Assembly: GCF_040054535.1 (NCBI RefSeq)
Contig: NC_090779.1
Span: 16,861,001 to 16,925,000 of the forward strand
DNA: 64,000 nucleotides
Direction: 5' to 3'
Origin: Antennarius striatus
Taxonomy: Eukaryota; Chordata; Actinopteri; Lophiiformes; Antennariidae
Made by a program: the position numbers and the translations under genes. The first letter of the stretch is position 1. Each line of letters begins with the position of its first letter. Under the pieces are notes generated by a model. That model saw only the letters and a program-made list of their open reading frames with translations. It made no database searches and had not been told where the DNA came from. Shown in pieces: positions 13,272 through 26,013 of the stretch.

Positions 13272-16200
13272 TACCTGTAATACAAAAACAGCTGTTTATC
13301 TTTAGATTTGTGTCTACTCTGCACTCAAAACTGCAAGTAAACCCAGCTTATTCACAGGAAAACATCCCAAAACACAAGAGCTTTACTGTCATGTTATTTA
13401 AGTCTCTTGTAGACTACACACTACTTTTCATGATTTAGAATTTTCATGATCCAAGACTAGACAGTAAGCTCTGGACATGTCTATGTGTCAAGGTCTCATT
13501 GCCTCCTGTTCTCTGTTCCTACAGGAGCCTATTGGGTGGTGAAAAGTTACTTGAATTTATGTTGTCAGGTTTCCACCTGACAAAGTAAATTCAGAGTATC
13601 ATTGAGCATACTCCCTGATGGACCTAAGTATCACAGGGCACCCCTCATTCAGTATGAGTGGTCATCCATCATTTCACACTAAAAATATTGGCATTGCTCG
13701 CAAGGATCATTGTCATTCCCAACATGTCACTCATGTACCCTTTCATCCATCTGTTAGCACAGGTAATAGGCTATATAAACCAGGTAATAACTGGTTTATA
13801 TAGCCTAAAAGGATCCAAAAATCTACATACAATATTTTCACCTTTTGTTTTTTCAAAAAGTAAAAAACTTGCCAATTATTCAGCATTATAGTTTAGACAG
13901 CAGAAATATTGTAACATAAATATTTGTCACACATGGAGAGGATCTGAAACAATATTTATTTGAGGCAACAGTGTTTATCTGTAATGACCTGAAGAATATA
14001 TTTCTATTTATGCCAATGATTATATTTATTCACAGTTTTTGACAAATTGTTGTGGATCTTCCTCTACACTTACTGTATTGTTTGATAGTATGTAAGAGCT
14101 TTAACCTGTTGTATGTTTAGTTGTTTCCTTTTTTTTTTTTTTTTTTTTTATGGAGTTGACCTGTCCTTATTGATTTTTTTTTCTTACCCCTATAGCTACA
14201 ATGTGTTTGTCTCTTCGTTCACAAGAAAATCTACATGCAGTGCCTGTGGAGTAAGGCGTAAGTTTTTGTCTTAAGTTATTGAGCTGCAAAGTACCACTTA
14301 AAAAAAAGCGACAGCCTCTTTCATCCAAATGGCAAATGCTGAGCAGTCATTGATCAAGTGGCAAAGACATTTCCAGGCCACAAAGGGATGCAAACGCCTC
14401 CTCTCACTCTGATTTTGCGCTTACTGCAGCATATTTATAATTACCCATGCTAATCAAGGTGGGAGTTCACAGTCAACATATTTGAGTGGCAACTGAGCCA
14501 CCTGCCAAATCGCTTCTGTACCATTTGGCAGGGATTACAGAGACGACTCCCACCACTCCACAGTCCTTGCCGACCACTCCACTGTGTCAAATCAACATCA
14601 AATCACAGACATACTGTTGATTGAGCAGGCCATTACACAGAACACAAGTGAGTTATAAACACACTCAGAAAAAATGAATAATGCCAGGGTTTTAAGTCAG
14701 TCATCAAGGTTAGAGCTTTCGATGCACTGAGAACAAAATGCTGAGAGCTGTAGCTGCAGCGCTGACAACAGGACAGCTGCTCAGTCTGCATGATGATTAG
14801 TCATAAGAATGTTAATATAGTCTATTTAAAAGGAAATGTACTCTTTAATCATGCACATTAAATGCAATGAATATTATCTATATCCTGCTAAATTAAAGGT
14901 TGACGCATAAATGCTTTCAAGGGCTTACTAAGGGAGTGTACTTCCATGGATTAAGAATTACTACTTTTATTGCATTTTCCAGCCTTTTTATTTTGCACAA
15001 ATTGTTAAAACTCGATGAATATAATTTACAGTCAGAAAGTTGATTAAAAGAACTATTCTCTGTGAAATACCATCATGGCTGTCTCAAAACTCACAGCAAT
15101 AAAGCATGGCCAAATTCTACCTCTCTAATTCTAGCATAATCAAAAAAGATTAGTATAAATTAAAATTAATGAATATCCAAACACATATTTAAACAAAATT
15201 ATGTTAAGATAACACAAATGTCATCACTTAGCCCCTCTTGACACCTCCCTTAATATGTTAAACTGAATTCAGATAAAATGGGGGAAAAACGTTTTAAATT
15301 TTAATGAACTTTTGAACTAATGTAGTTATTCATACTGATATCCTCTGTGACAATCATTAATACCAATACCAACATTGTTGTATATATTTATTACCTATTT
15401 ATCTATCCAACTGTAGTCTAAACATACTGTAGGCATGATATCAGTATTCACTCTCTCTTGAGTGCTGTTTTCATCTCCACTCAGTCTTTGTTCCACTATG
15501 TTCACAAGATAATTGCTAACCTTGTCTGTTTGGACAATAAGCATTGAGTTAATCAAGACTGCTGCATTAAAGAAGATTAAATTATTTGTAATAAATAGGA
15601 TCGCTTGTATAACCTGTAAATAATACCTTACCTCCGGAGGTGTAGCTTGATTTCCCACAGCTACTGCCTGACAAAGCATCAGCACCATAATTCATTACAA
15701 TAAGATAAGACTCAGTGAAAGAGAGCCACGTGAGAGGAATATCTTTCATCATACTCCTATCGTACAGTGTACAGTGTCTAGCAGCCCATAAAATTTAATC
15801 ATAATGATCAAGTGGTCTTATTGACTGAAGTTGTTGCATTCAGTGTCCGCTGTGTGTAGACAGCAAAGAACCTCTCATGCTGAACTGTTTTTAATACTAA
15901 GGGATTCTGTGTTCACTCAGCTGCCTTTTAATCTTAAAAATAATCAACAGCGTAATTAATTGAAGGCAAAATATGGGATCCTATCTGGTCCCATCAGTTT
16001 CACTGTGCAGTTCACTGATGTATGATATCGATTGCAACAGGGAGCCCTCTCATCAGAATCATGGTATAATCAATAACTGGCATTGCCTGCAGTACTGTTC
16101 ATGCTTCAGTATACACATCTGAAGTAAACTCCCCTGCACTGAAAAACTTGGGCCATTTGTTTAAAGAAAATCGAGACTTGCTGCAATAAGCAGAAGATAA

Positions 16201-19094
16201 ACTGGAAGAGACAAAGACAATGAGGAAAACCAGGAGGACAGGTGAAGGAGAGGAAGTGTTATGAAAGTGATTGAAAGGCCATTTACTTCCCAAAGTTTTA
16301 ATCCATCAAGCATCAAGAGTGCTACAGATGCTCAATGAACCGCCTGATCCACAGACATGATCCAGCAACCTTTCCCCTTTGTTGTGACTATTCTGTCTCT
16401 TGATCCCTGCATGTCCCTCTGGAACAACATAGATTTCAGGGTGGCATTGGTGTCTGTACTCACAGTATTCCCTACAGTGAGAAGGGAGCGACAGGGTAAG
16501 GGCAGACCTTTTCCTTTTAGAAAATGGATTGAGGTTGCGTGTTCAACATAAAACAGTTCAAACCCATGAACTATGGCATTGTCCTGAACACGGTTAAATG
16601 AAGCAGACCTAGAAGAGCTCAGAGGAACCACAGGAAGACACCAGGGTTTCTACCAGCATCTGGTTTGACGCCAGGTTTACTGAGGCAGGCTGCATTCCTG
16701 GCATCCCGCCATGCACCAAGGCAAACAAACCTTGCTGCTCACCTTCAAACAGGGAGGGCAACACAGGAAAAATGCATTTAGGGGAGCAGGGCATTAAAGA
16801 ACAACAGGAGCCAGAAAAAAAGAACAGGGATTCAGAACAAAGGACTGTTAAGCACTGCCGGGATACGGTGGATTCAACACTATGTCTTCCAAAATTCTTT
16901 GCATGTTAGTGATTTATTTTACTAAATATATTTGAGGAACCGCATTATGTCTGGATTGTGTTCAGTCAGTGCACTCTTTTTTAGGATGTCGGACAGGATG
17001 AGGTCAAGAAGTTCTTTGTGTAGAAATATTATAATATATAGTCTAAGGCACAGGAGTTTGAAGAATCAGAAAATTGTGTCCACAGTTCCAACTCATTAGC
17101 TAAAAAAGTTCAGCCTAGGATTTACATTTTTGGTTTAAGGTATATTGGACGTGTTTTCAAAATTTTGCTGCATTAATTTGTCTTTTGAATTCAAGGGTGC
17201 CAACAAGCTCCACGTACGGTATCATATCGTGAACTTCTGATGTTGATGTGGCTAATATCGAAGCAAGAGTTGCTCATTTAATAGTTTTAACAGCATAAAC
17301 ACCAAATGATAAACAACATTGCCCGTTATTTATTCTTCAGCTTGGTTTTAATCCACTAAACCTGGAGGTAGACGATTTGCGGGGGTGGGGGATGCTTGTT
17401 TTTTGTTTAGTTTTGCTTTTTTTCTTGTTTATGTTTTTTTGCTTTATTCATAGCTTCCTTCATTAAAAGTCCGGAGCATAGAAGCAAAACCAAGAGAGAA
17501 AAACGATGATCTGTAATGTCATCAAATCTCATGATGTGGACAGGCCAGTTGAAAGGTTTAAATGTAAAACCACAAACTGACCTCTCATATTGTTTTGAGT
17601 TAAATAGGCCAATTCCACCATTCTCCCTATGATTATGAATAAATGGTCGGGTTTAAGCAGGACTGTTGCCGTATCAATAATAATTCTGAAATCTAAAATT
17701 GCACCGTGGTGCTGTGGATGATAAACTGATGTTCACCAAAGTGCCACAGAACTATTAACTAGGGTTCGGATAAAGTGGCACACAGTGCTAATCATCACAA
17801 TGAGAATGATTAGCGTAGAATTAAAGTGCGATAAACACCACGGCTGTGATCATCACAACATCCGAGCCGTCACTGCGTCATCCATCAAAACCGGGCTTCA
17901 GGGTTGCAACAGTCAGATAGTGATACATTGTAAAGGACAGAAACAGGTGTTACCATAGATTCTAATTACTTTGTTCTATCAATTATGTACAAATCCCTGC
18001 ATGGCCTGGGGTCTGCCACACACTGCCAAACCTCCTCTGCGCCACCCCTGCTGTGGCTGCACATAAGTACTACTTTCCACCGGTGCTTTGAGGGGACGCC
18101 TAGAGCTGACTAGAAATATTTATTTATCCAAGCCTGAACTCATACCGATAGAACATGTTTCAAAAATTAAAAAGAAGAAATCCCACTGTGCATATCCCAC
18201 TGACATCTGAATTCATGCCTTATATCCTCTCTAGTAACAAGAGTAAATTCTTTTCTCTTCACTCAGCCCTGTAAGCATCAGTTTAGACACACAGGTGCTC
18301 TGCTGTTTTGTGTTTCAAGCCGTAACGGTTTTCCAGGCACTTGTGGTTTCTGTCTTTGTTTTGCACAGGTCCCAAGTTTTCTCTCAGCTGCTAAATGCAC
18401 AAAAACATTATGCTAATGAGTTGGAAGACATCTGCTTCTCGCTCACTTTTTTTCTCTAGGTGTTTTGGCATGTGTGCGTCACTCATATAGGGGATTTGCT
18501 TTTATCTACAGTAGGTCAAATCTTTAATAAGAAAAAAGTCATGAGGATTTTTAGATTTTACCAGCTGCTAAATGCATTCATTATGCTTTTAGAATGATGT
18601 TTTCTTTATCCTGTCCTTTCGTTTACTCTTCCCTTGTGAAAAACATCATACCACTATAGTGCATTAAGCTCAGTATTCTATGTGAATTAAGAATTTACAT
18701 TTTTAGCATAGCATATACTTCAGCACTGAAGTAAAGTGTTAATTCATAAGGCATTCTGCAACTTTTTGCCATATTTGTTCTAATGACCATAGAGTATTTT
18801 TTACATTTACCTATAAGAGCAAACAGACAGTGAGCAAAAGATCATATCAGATACATCCATGACAGGAGTAGTGGGAAGATAGATAGGAATTAAAGCTTTA
18901 AAGGCAAATCATGAGAAACACATGAAATGCAGAAACAAGCCTTTCTATTAATGCTACTGTCATAAAAATATGAAATACTGCACAAGATAGACATACTGAT
19001 ACTTATCATGAATGGTAACATTACAAATGTGTCTTCTTTGACATTTAGAATATTACACATATACCATATACAGTGCACACACACACACACACAC
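13272..19094. other. gene-free stretch
   Basis: No gene is supported. The longest minus-strand frame (15395-15688, 97 codons) is AT-rich, has no recognisable domain and lacks splice or promoter context. A 23-nt T run lies near 14128-14150, and a perfect hairpin at 13767-13807 is listed separately. Confidence 0.4.
13767..13807. repeat. perfect 17-bp inverted repeat, 7-nt loop
   Basis: The left arm 13767-13783 (TAGGCTATATAAACCAG) is the exact reverse complement of 13791-13807. The spacer is GTAATAA. No terminator function is implied in a eukaryote. Confidence 0.9.
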
Positions 19095-19420
19095 ACAGAC
19101 ACGCACGTGTGTAGATTTAGAAGGTTAGACATTGGCCTAACCTTCTAAACATATCGTCATTCCTACAGGGGTCACTGGCGTTGCTTTGTCTTATTGTCAG
19201 TATCAGACAAAGTCGGTTTAAGATAAATATTGCAACACTGTTACACACAACAAACGCTCACTTACCGTAAAATCCTAATACATACTTACTGAATAGCGAC
19301 CATGCTTAACACCTCAAGCGATAATACATGGACACTGGGCAGGCTGCTACTGCACTCACATGTTAAGCAATTTCCATATTAATCTGCGTACTTGCCAAAT
19401 CTGACTTTAAAAGTTTGGTC
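19095..19420 (-). repeat. copy A of ~300-bp repeat flanking the rag genes
   Basis: Read on the minus strand from 19420, this matches 31689-32000 over its whole length at roughly 80% identity by eye. The match includes long shared blocks such as GACCAAACTTTTAAAGTCAG, a TTAAGCATGGTC block and AACGCCAGTGAC. Both copies end in a TTAGAAGGTTAG...CTAACCTTCTAA-type hairpin followed by a CA/TG tract. No open frame is shared. It is either an unclassified interspersed repeat or a duplicated regulatory element. Confidence 0.8.
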
Positions 19421-19439
19421 AAAGGAAAACGTATAATGT

Positions 19440-20399
19440 CATTCATTCATTCATTCGTTTTTCTACCCCCTTCATCCGCTTGCGCAGGTCACGGGGAGCT
19501 GGAGCCTATCCCAGCTGGCATAGGGCGTGAGGCGGGGAAAACTCTGGGCGCGACGGCAGTGCACCGCAGAGCTACACAGAACTTGGTCAAACTAATCGCC
19601 TTTGTTTTTAGCCCATCCAGATTGATGTCCCATATCTCGTGTGTAATTTGAACAGTCCCAGTCGGATTTTTGCGGGACAGATTGAAACCACATTCGGGAG
19701 GTAGTTTCATGTCGGATAGGTACAGATACGTCTGTAGTCTGAACAGCCCCAACAGTCCGATCGGATACGGCAGACAACGACATCATGTTCGCAACGCGAG
19801 AGGAAGGCACCAGAAAGAAGAGTGTTGCACATTACAGAGCCGTAAAACACGGAAGAAGCAGTTGACAATGTCTGGTGTGTGTGTGTTTTCTCCAGCTCTA
19901 CCAGACAGTGATATCGCCAATACGCTAAGGTGTCAAAACTTCATCTTTGTTGTTGTTGCTGCCGCCCCAATTACTGCATATGACCTCACAAATTACGTGC
20001 ACTGAACGACGACTCTGCTCCGACGTTGTTGCTACGGCAACCTGTCAGATCAGCCGATAATGTGGCTCAGTCTGAACAGAACCAGAACTCATTTGTACAC
20101 TTGCTAAAAACAATGTGAACAGTCAGCCCTCAAAATCAGATATGGAAGGAAATCTGATATGCCTGCAGTCTGAACGGGGCCACAGAGACATACAAATACA
20201 CACACACACTCACTCCTACGGGCAATTTGGAATGGCCAATTAACCTGAAGTGCATGTTTCTGGAGGTGGGAGGGAGCTGGAGAACCCAGAGAGAACTCAC
20301 GCAGACAAAGAAAGAACATACAAACTCTGCAAGACCGGGACTCGAACCCGGACCTGTTGTCCGACGACAGCGCTACCCACTGAGCCACCATGCCGCCCA
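19440..20399 (-). mobile_element. tRNA-derived SINE, interrupted by a 600-bp insertion
   Basis: On the minus strand the head at 20399 reads GGGCGGCATGGTGGCTCAGT, an A-box-like start. A B-box (GGGTTCGAGTCCC, about 20334-20346) follows, then a body with conserved fish-SINE text, and finally a tail ending in ATTCATTCATT-type units at 19440-19455. The SINE occupies 19440-19580 and 20181-20399; positions between are foreign. Pol III origin is inferred from the boxes. Confidence 0.8.
19581..20180. mobile_element. unclassified 600-bp insertion within the SINE
   Basis: The sequence is flanked by CACAGA on both sides (19575-19580 and 20181-20186), consistent with a target-site duplication, and it interrupts an otherwise continuous SINE. 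Internally it repeats TCTGAAC(A/G)G-type words and is less AT-rich than its surroundings. I see no terminal inverted repeats and no convincing protein frame. A non-autonomous DNA element is possible; the class is unknown. Confidence 0.5.
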
Positions 20400-21405
20400 C
20401 CTATAATATCACATTTCTGAAATTATTTGACTGTAGGACTAGAAAGTTCTTTTATTATGATCCATTGTACTTTTCATATACTTATATACTTTCATATATT
20501 TCCTCCAAAATGTGGGTCATGTTTCCAGTGTGTACTGTGGGCATCTAGTTTCTAAGGTATTATAGTGATTAGGATTGTTAAACAGACATTCTTGCTATGT
20601 TTTACCTTCATTGGCATTGCTGACATCCAGCAATATCAATGAAGCCACTCGCTAAATGCATTCAGGCAGCACACCTGCTGGTGAGCAGCAGTCACAGACT
20701 GTTAACCTCAAGATCTGGAAGTGTCTCTGACTCAACGAAGCTTCGCAAACTCCATTGCCATCTGCCTTTGTCAAAGTCAGACTACATAAAAAGATTTTAA
20801 CTGATCTCATCCTGGCCCTGGTTGTAAGGTAAGCAAACGAAAAACTATTCATCTTGATCAAAAGAAGAATTAATAGTTCTCTGACTACATTAAAATCATT
20901 ATGTTGCTGTTCATTCAAGCTGACTTAGGTTAAGAGTCTATATGTAAACAACTTACTGGCTGCACAATGTGTTCAAGTGACTCATCCTTTCCCCAGCAAT
21001 ACCACTGGTGTTGAAGTCAATGACATTGTCATATGTATATTATACATGTCATTTGAAGGAATATGAAGTAGCTGGTGCTTCCTGTCTGACTCAGAATAAA
21101 GATTTAAAAATATAATATTAGTTGAGAAATGTTTTTGTAATAGATTATTGTTCCATATCAAAAATAGCTAATGAACAATGTCCATGTTGTGCCTGTTTAG
21201 TCAAGTTGTATCACAAACTGAAAATGTTTTTAGAAAGTGAATCAGTCATTTGTGCTCTGCATCCTCAAAATATATTAGTCTTAAAAGTGTTTAGTTGTTC
21301 AAAAATATCATCATCATCAACATTATCACCAATAGCAATGACAGTAGTAATAAAGCAGTGGTTGTAATAGTATCAGCAGTCAGCAATTTTTAATTTGTTT
21401 GTCCC

Positions 21406-21476
<71 letters not shown>

Positions 21477-21673
21477 ATTACTATTTAAATATTTTCAGTC
21501 CTAAAATAAAACAGTCATCTAAACAGTCATCTTTCATTAATTTAGAGAGAAAAAAACATTGATTATGCTTCTCCAGGTGTTACTGTGATAAACAGGAAGT
21601 AAAAATTTAAAGCCCTTTAATGAAAACTATCAACAGCTGTCTCTTATATTGTGTTTGTGTGCTGATTTGATGC
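20400..21673. other. rag2 upstream / 5'-UTR intron region
   Basis: No coding exon is seen. The splice acceptor at 21674-21675 implies that much of this DNA is intron between a non-coding first exon and the rag2 coding exon. The first exon and promoter could not be placed. Confidence 0.4.
21409..21474 (+). repeat. (TG)n microsatellite
   Basis: A pure TG run of about 33 units ends some 215 bp upstream of the rag2 start codon, inside the presumed 5'-UTR intron. Confidence 0.95.
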
Positions 21674-21675
21674 AG
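21674..21675 (+). promoter_or_regulatory. splice acceptor of rag2 coding exon
   Basis: The sequence GATTTGATGCAG precedes GCTCC, and the ATG lies 14 nt after the AG. A short 5'-UTR stub ahead of an intact coding exon is the usual layout of vertebrate rag2. The pyrimidine content upstream is modest, so the exact site is an inference. Confidence 0.6.
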
Positions 21676-21689
21676 GCTCCTTTTGGAAA

Positions 21690-23291
21690 ATGACCCTGCA
21701 ATCATTAACTCCAGTCAACTGTGCAAGTCTTCTACAACCCGGCTGCTCTCTGCTACAGCTGGATGGTGAAGTTCTCCTGTTTGGCCAGAAAGGTTGGCCT
21801 AAACGTTCATGTCCAACAGGAGTGTTTGGGGTTCAGTTCAAACAGGGTGACATGAAGCTGAGGGCCATCTCTTTTTCGAATGATTCATTTTATCTTCCTC
21901 CATTACGTTGTCCAGCTGTTTGCCGCCTCGACCCATATGATGGGTTTCCAGAGAGTTATGTCATCCATGGTGGGCGAACCCCAAATAATGAAATCTCATC
22001 AAGCCTGTATGTGCTGACAACGGATAGTCGAGGATGTAATCGTAAACTGACCTTGTGCTGCAAAGAAAAAGAACTGGTTGGAGAAGTACCAGGGCCCCGA
22101 TATGGTCATACACTGAGTATTGTTCAAAGCCACGGCAAGACCGCTTACGTTTTATTTGGGGGAAGATCCTACTTGCCAACAGGAGAACGAACCACAGAAA
22201 CCTGGAATAAAGTCTTTGACTGTCCACCTCAGGTGTTCCTGTTTGACTTAGAATTTGGTTGTTCCTCTGCGCATATATTACCAGAACTCAGCCATGGACA
22301 GTCCTTCCATTTGGCCTTCGCTAGAGCAGACTGTGTCTACTTTCTCGGAGGTCATTCACTTTCCTCAGACTCTCGTCCCCCTCGACTCTTTTGTCTGCAT
22401 GTTGAGCTTCTACAGGGCAGTCCTTTGATCTCATGTGAGTCTCTGAACACTGGTATGTCTATTTCTAGTGCCATTATCACTCGTACAGGTCCTACACACA
22501 GATATATCATCTTAGGTGGATATAAATTAGACTCTCAGAAGAGGCTGGAGTGCAGCACTGTTACACTAGATGAGAAAGGAATCCATATTGACCACTTGGA
22601 ACCACCTACTTGGATACCGGATATCATTCATAGTCGCACTTGGTTTGGTGGCAGTGCTGGGGAAGAAAGCATCCTACTTGGTGTACCTACTGAGGGGAGG
22701 TCATCTCAAACAGATACGCATTACTTTTACCAGGTGAGCTTCCAGAGAGAGGGAGAAAATAAAGAGGTGGATGGAAGCCAGGGCTGTATCCAGGAGTCCA
22801 ATGATTACGATAACTCCACTCCCCTTGAAGATTCTGAAGAGCTCTACTTTGGTCGTGAGCCACATGAGTTGGAGGACAGTAATGATGGAGAAAAGGATAC
22901 TTACAATGAAGAGGATGAGGAAGATGAATCACAAACCAGCTACTGGACCAAATGCTGCTTGGGGTGTCAGGTGGACCCCAACATATGGCAGCCATACTAT
23001 TCCTCAGAGCTCCTCCGTCCAGCCATGATCTTCTGCTCCAGAGGAGAAGAAGGACACTGGGTCCATGCACAGTGCATGGAACTGTCAGAGAACCTGCTGG
23101 TCAAACTATCTCAAGGAAACAAGAAGTACTTCTGCCTAAATCATGGAGGGCTTCCTTACCAGGAGATGACACCACCTCGACGGGTCATGTCTCTTAAGCG
23201 TACCACCATGAAAGTCAGGCACAGGAAAACTCTTCCAACAATTAAGATGTCTCCAGCCAAAAAACACTTTTTCAGGAGACTTTTTGATTGA
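21690..23291 (+). CDS. rag2: recombination-activating protein 2 (Rag2), intact
   Basis: The protein has 533 residues in a single uninterrupted exon, close to the usual vertebrate length (about 527-530). Rag2 is the regulatory partner of Rag1 in the nuclear V(D)J recombinase of developing lymphocytes. Residues 1 to about 350 show kelch-type blades (HGGRT, FGGRS, LGGHS and LGGYK motifs), which form a six-bladed propeller that binds Rag1. An acidic hinge follows (about 375-418, rich in E and D). A PHD finger begins at C422/C423 and includes W457, the position equivalent to the mammalian Trp that reads H3K4me3, then HAQC and the final FCLNH zinc ligands. A basic tail ends the protein. The start is the first ATG after the splice acceptor. 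It is convergent with rag1, with 2.7 kb between the stop codons. No damage is seen. Confidence 0.98.
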   Translation: MTLQSLTPVNCASLLQPGCSLLQLDGEVLLFGQKGWPKRSCPTGVFGVQFKQGDMKLRAISFSNDSFYLPPLRCPAVCRLDPYDGFPESYVIHGGRTPNNEISSSLYVLTTDSRGCNRKLTLCCKEKELVGEVPGPRYGHTLSIVQSHGKTAYVLFGGRSYLPTGERTTETWNKVFDCPPQVFLFDLEFGCSSAHILPELSHGQSFHLAFARADCVYFLGGHSLSSDSRPPRLFCLHVELLQGSPLISCESLNTGMSISSAIITRTGPTHRYIILGGYKLDSQKRLECSTVTLDEKGIHIDHLEPPTWIPDIIHSRTWFGGSAGEESILLGVPTEGRSSQTDTHYFYQVSFQREGENKEVDGSQGCIQESNDYDNSTPLEDSEELYFGREPHELEDSNDGEKDTYNEEDEEDESQTSYWTKCCLGCQVDPNIWQPYYSSELLRPAMIFCSRGEEGHWVHAQCMELSENLLVKLSQGNKKYFCLNHGGLPYQEMTPPRRVMSLKRTTMKVRHRKTLPTIKMSPAKKHFFRRLFD

Positions 23292-23714
23292 TTAGACTTT
23301 TATTTCCTTGAATATGGTAACTCTTCAGGATGTTTTCTGAGAAAAAATCCTTTGTTTTATGAGTACAGTAAATGACTCATGAAAATACAATGACTTGTTC
23401 TACATGTAAAAGAAATTTTAACACGAAAGAATATCTGAAATAAGACATATGTCATTTCCTAATAGCTGTATTTTCAATAGAATTTAAAATGTTTGAGAAA
23501 ACATACTTAAAATTTATGAGTTTCTTGTTTGTTGCTATAGTATATTGTTTATTTTACATTTTTCACATTAAGTTTGCAGGTTTTTACAACACTTTTTTCC
23601 ATAGCCATGTGGAGCTCAATTGTTGTTTTTTGTTCCACAACTAAATGAAATTTACTGAATGCAAATTATGTTACTGCCGATAATGCTATGTATTTTGAGA
23701 ATGTGTTTAAAGTT

Positions 23715-23720
23715 AATAAA
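23715..23720 (+). terminator. candidate rag2 polyadenylation signal
   Basis: AATAAA lies about 425 bp past the rag2 stop. Other AATAAA hexamers occur near 23767 and 23941, so the site used is uncertain. Confidence 0.4.
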
Positions 23721-24049
23721 TAAATTGTTGTTGAAAAATGTTCAATATACGAATCAATGAAGTCAGAAATAAACAGCCTCCATTAAATTGTATTGAGTAT
23801 TTGTGTCTTGCCCATTTATTGCTTATTTGTTTTCACAGGCTTTTATGTTTTGGGAAATCTTAATATGTTTAAGCTGACAGTAATTCTAGCTTGCATCCAC
23901 TGCCATCAGTTGTTTATCAGTTTTCAGGTATTTTAATTTTCAATAAAGAAAAAAATAAGACTTCCACTTGTAAAATGTATAAAATGATAGTTACATAGGT
24001 AATATAGAAGTATTGCTCTGTTTAATTTTTTTTTTAAATTTTATATACT

Positions 24050-24429
24050 GGTTTGATCCCCGAAGGGAAATTAAGAACTCACACTCTAGCTAATGATTCA
24101 AATGCATGCATACATATATATATATATATTTGTGAGTACAGGCCCCTGTATCACACACACACACACAGGGGGGCCTGTAGGCATGCAGGGGAGGTAGAGT
24201 GGCAGGGAGCTCCTTCTTGGTGCTCCTCAAATGAGCAATTTGTAAAGGGGACGGCACCTTGCTCAAGGGTGCCTCGGCAGTGCTCCGGATGTGAGCTGAT
24301 ACCTCCCACTGTCAGCTTACCTCTGGGTATTTTTTTGGGGGGGGAGTGGTAGCGGGAATCAAACCGCCGATCTTAAATCATAGGACGACCCGCTCTACTG
24401 CCCGCTTTACCACTGAGCCACTGCCGCCC
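24050..24429 (-). mobile_element. tRNA-derived SINE, second family
   Basis: On the minus strand the head GGGCGGCAGTGGCTCAGTGG at 24429 carries an A-box-like start. GGTTTGATTCCCGC follows as the B-box. The body then contains the characteristic 'gagcactgccgaggcaccct' block, and the element runs to about 24050 ahead of an AT-rich tail. Its body differs from the SINE at 19440-20399, so it is a separate family with a similar tRNA head. Confidence 0.75.
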
Positions 24430-25319
24430 GAGCCACATATGTTTATACATATGTGTCTGCGGTGTTTTGAACTTCTATTTTCATTAATTACAGAACATTT
24501 CTCATTCTAGGACATATGTGTCTTAAAAGTACTATTTTGAAATATCAGGCATACCTGAATTGTGCTCTAGAAATGAATTATCAATACAATACAATACAAT
24601 ATACAATATTCAATAAGATCTAATCAAAACTATTAAAATAGCAGATCTCATCCGACTGTGACTTTATTTATTCTTCAATGGAAGGACATTTCAGCAAAAA
24701 TGCAATAAATAATATCTGAAAATTATGAACTATTTAAAAAACAATAAAAAAAATAGCTCAGGAAAAATAAATGGTGGATTTTCAAATCATAGAAAAGGGC
24801 ATGATGAAAAGTGAGTTAGTGAAACATCCATCACCCATTTCTTTGGAAATGCAATTCATTATGGTTATAAAGCAAATATTGGACAAGTTACAATATAATA
24901 CACTCAAAAACATGATGCCGTTGTAGAACAGTGACAACTATCAAATGAAATGTGAATATTTCACAGCTGTCATATGGTTATATTCATGACAGTGAAATAA
25001 AATCAAGTATTCAATCAAATAAGAAAACAAAATTGCCTGTCACATTTTAAAATTGTCAGCGCAGAACAAGAAAATCTAATCAATCAATCAAACATATAAA
25101 GTGCCAAAATATCAGTTTACATTTGGTCTTTCCAGTTCCTGCTCATCCCTCTCCTCTGTCAACCGTGGCAGAGAAGAAATATCAGCAATGAAAAAGAGCC
25201 AGGTTATATACAGAACTTAAGACAAATCCATACCCACTGCTGGAGAGTCCATGGGGTATTAGGCTCCGTAATGGACCATACTGTATTTTTATGACATCAA
25301 CAAAAAGGTCACTATATGC

Positions 25320-25325
25320 TTTATT
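25320..25325 (-). terminator. candidate rag1 polyadenylation signal
   Basis: TTTATT on plus gives AATAAA on minus, about 690 bp beyond the rag1 stop. It was chosen as the first perfect hexamer noticed; usage is unproven. Confidence 0.3.
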
Positions 25326-26013
25326 TTATGTGAAGAATTCAAATAAGTATCATCTATTCTCCACTGTGAAAAAAGTAAAATATAAAAATTGGTTCAAAGT
25401 GACCTGGCATCCATTCTGCCCCTCAGGGATCCAAAGATAAAGCACTAAAGTAATCTTTTTCAGAGGGCACTCATGAAACAAAGAACATTTGTGTCTCTGT
25501 GATTGCATTTTGCTCCTGCTCAAATGATATATTAATATAGAGGCCAAAAATGTGGTCTTTTTAACACAATTTACCCACATGACTTACAGCGCTTTCATCT
25601 GTTGCCATAAATATCCTCACTATATATTCATAAATGTGTCACATCCTTACAATACAATAAACTGCTTCATATTTCACCCAAGAAAAAAAGGTTTCTGCTA
25701 AGAGCAGTGGAAAAGAAGTCTCTATTATTTCTATATTCCTCTGCTGTCTCATCTTTACACTGCAGTAACTAACAGCTAACAATCAGGCCAAGGCAAATGT
25801 ATTCATATAGAAAATTTCAAGAATAAAGCATTCCTATAAACATGTGGTGTAACGATATTATATGACTTAAGATTAATTTTAAAATTCACAAACAACTGGT
25901 ATAAAAGAACATTTGTAACAATGAATGTTTAAAAATCAAATTTTTACCAATCAAAGCAGTTATTACCCAATTATCCTGAAATCAATACGTTTGTGTTCAC
26001 ATTGCAAGACAAA

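Larger units (their letters stand above)
23292..26013. other. rag2-rag1 intergenic region (3' ends)
   Basis: This 2.7-kb stretch separates the two convergent stop codons. It holds the 3' UTRs, one SINE (24050-24429), short TA and CA tracts at 24113-24166, and AT-rich DNA. No further exon is seen. Confidence 0.7.

Noticed and set aside
15395-15688. 97-codon minus-strand frame with hydrophobic stretches
   Set aside because: No recognisable domain, AT-rich composition and no splice or promoter context; likely chance.
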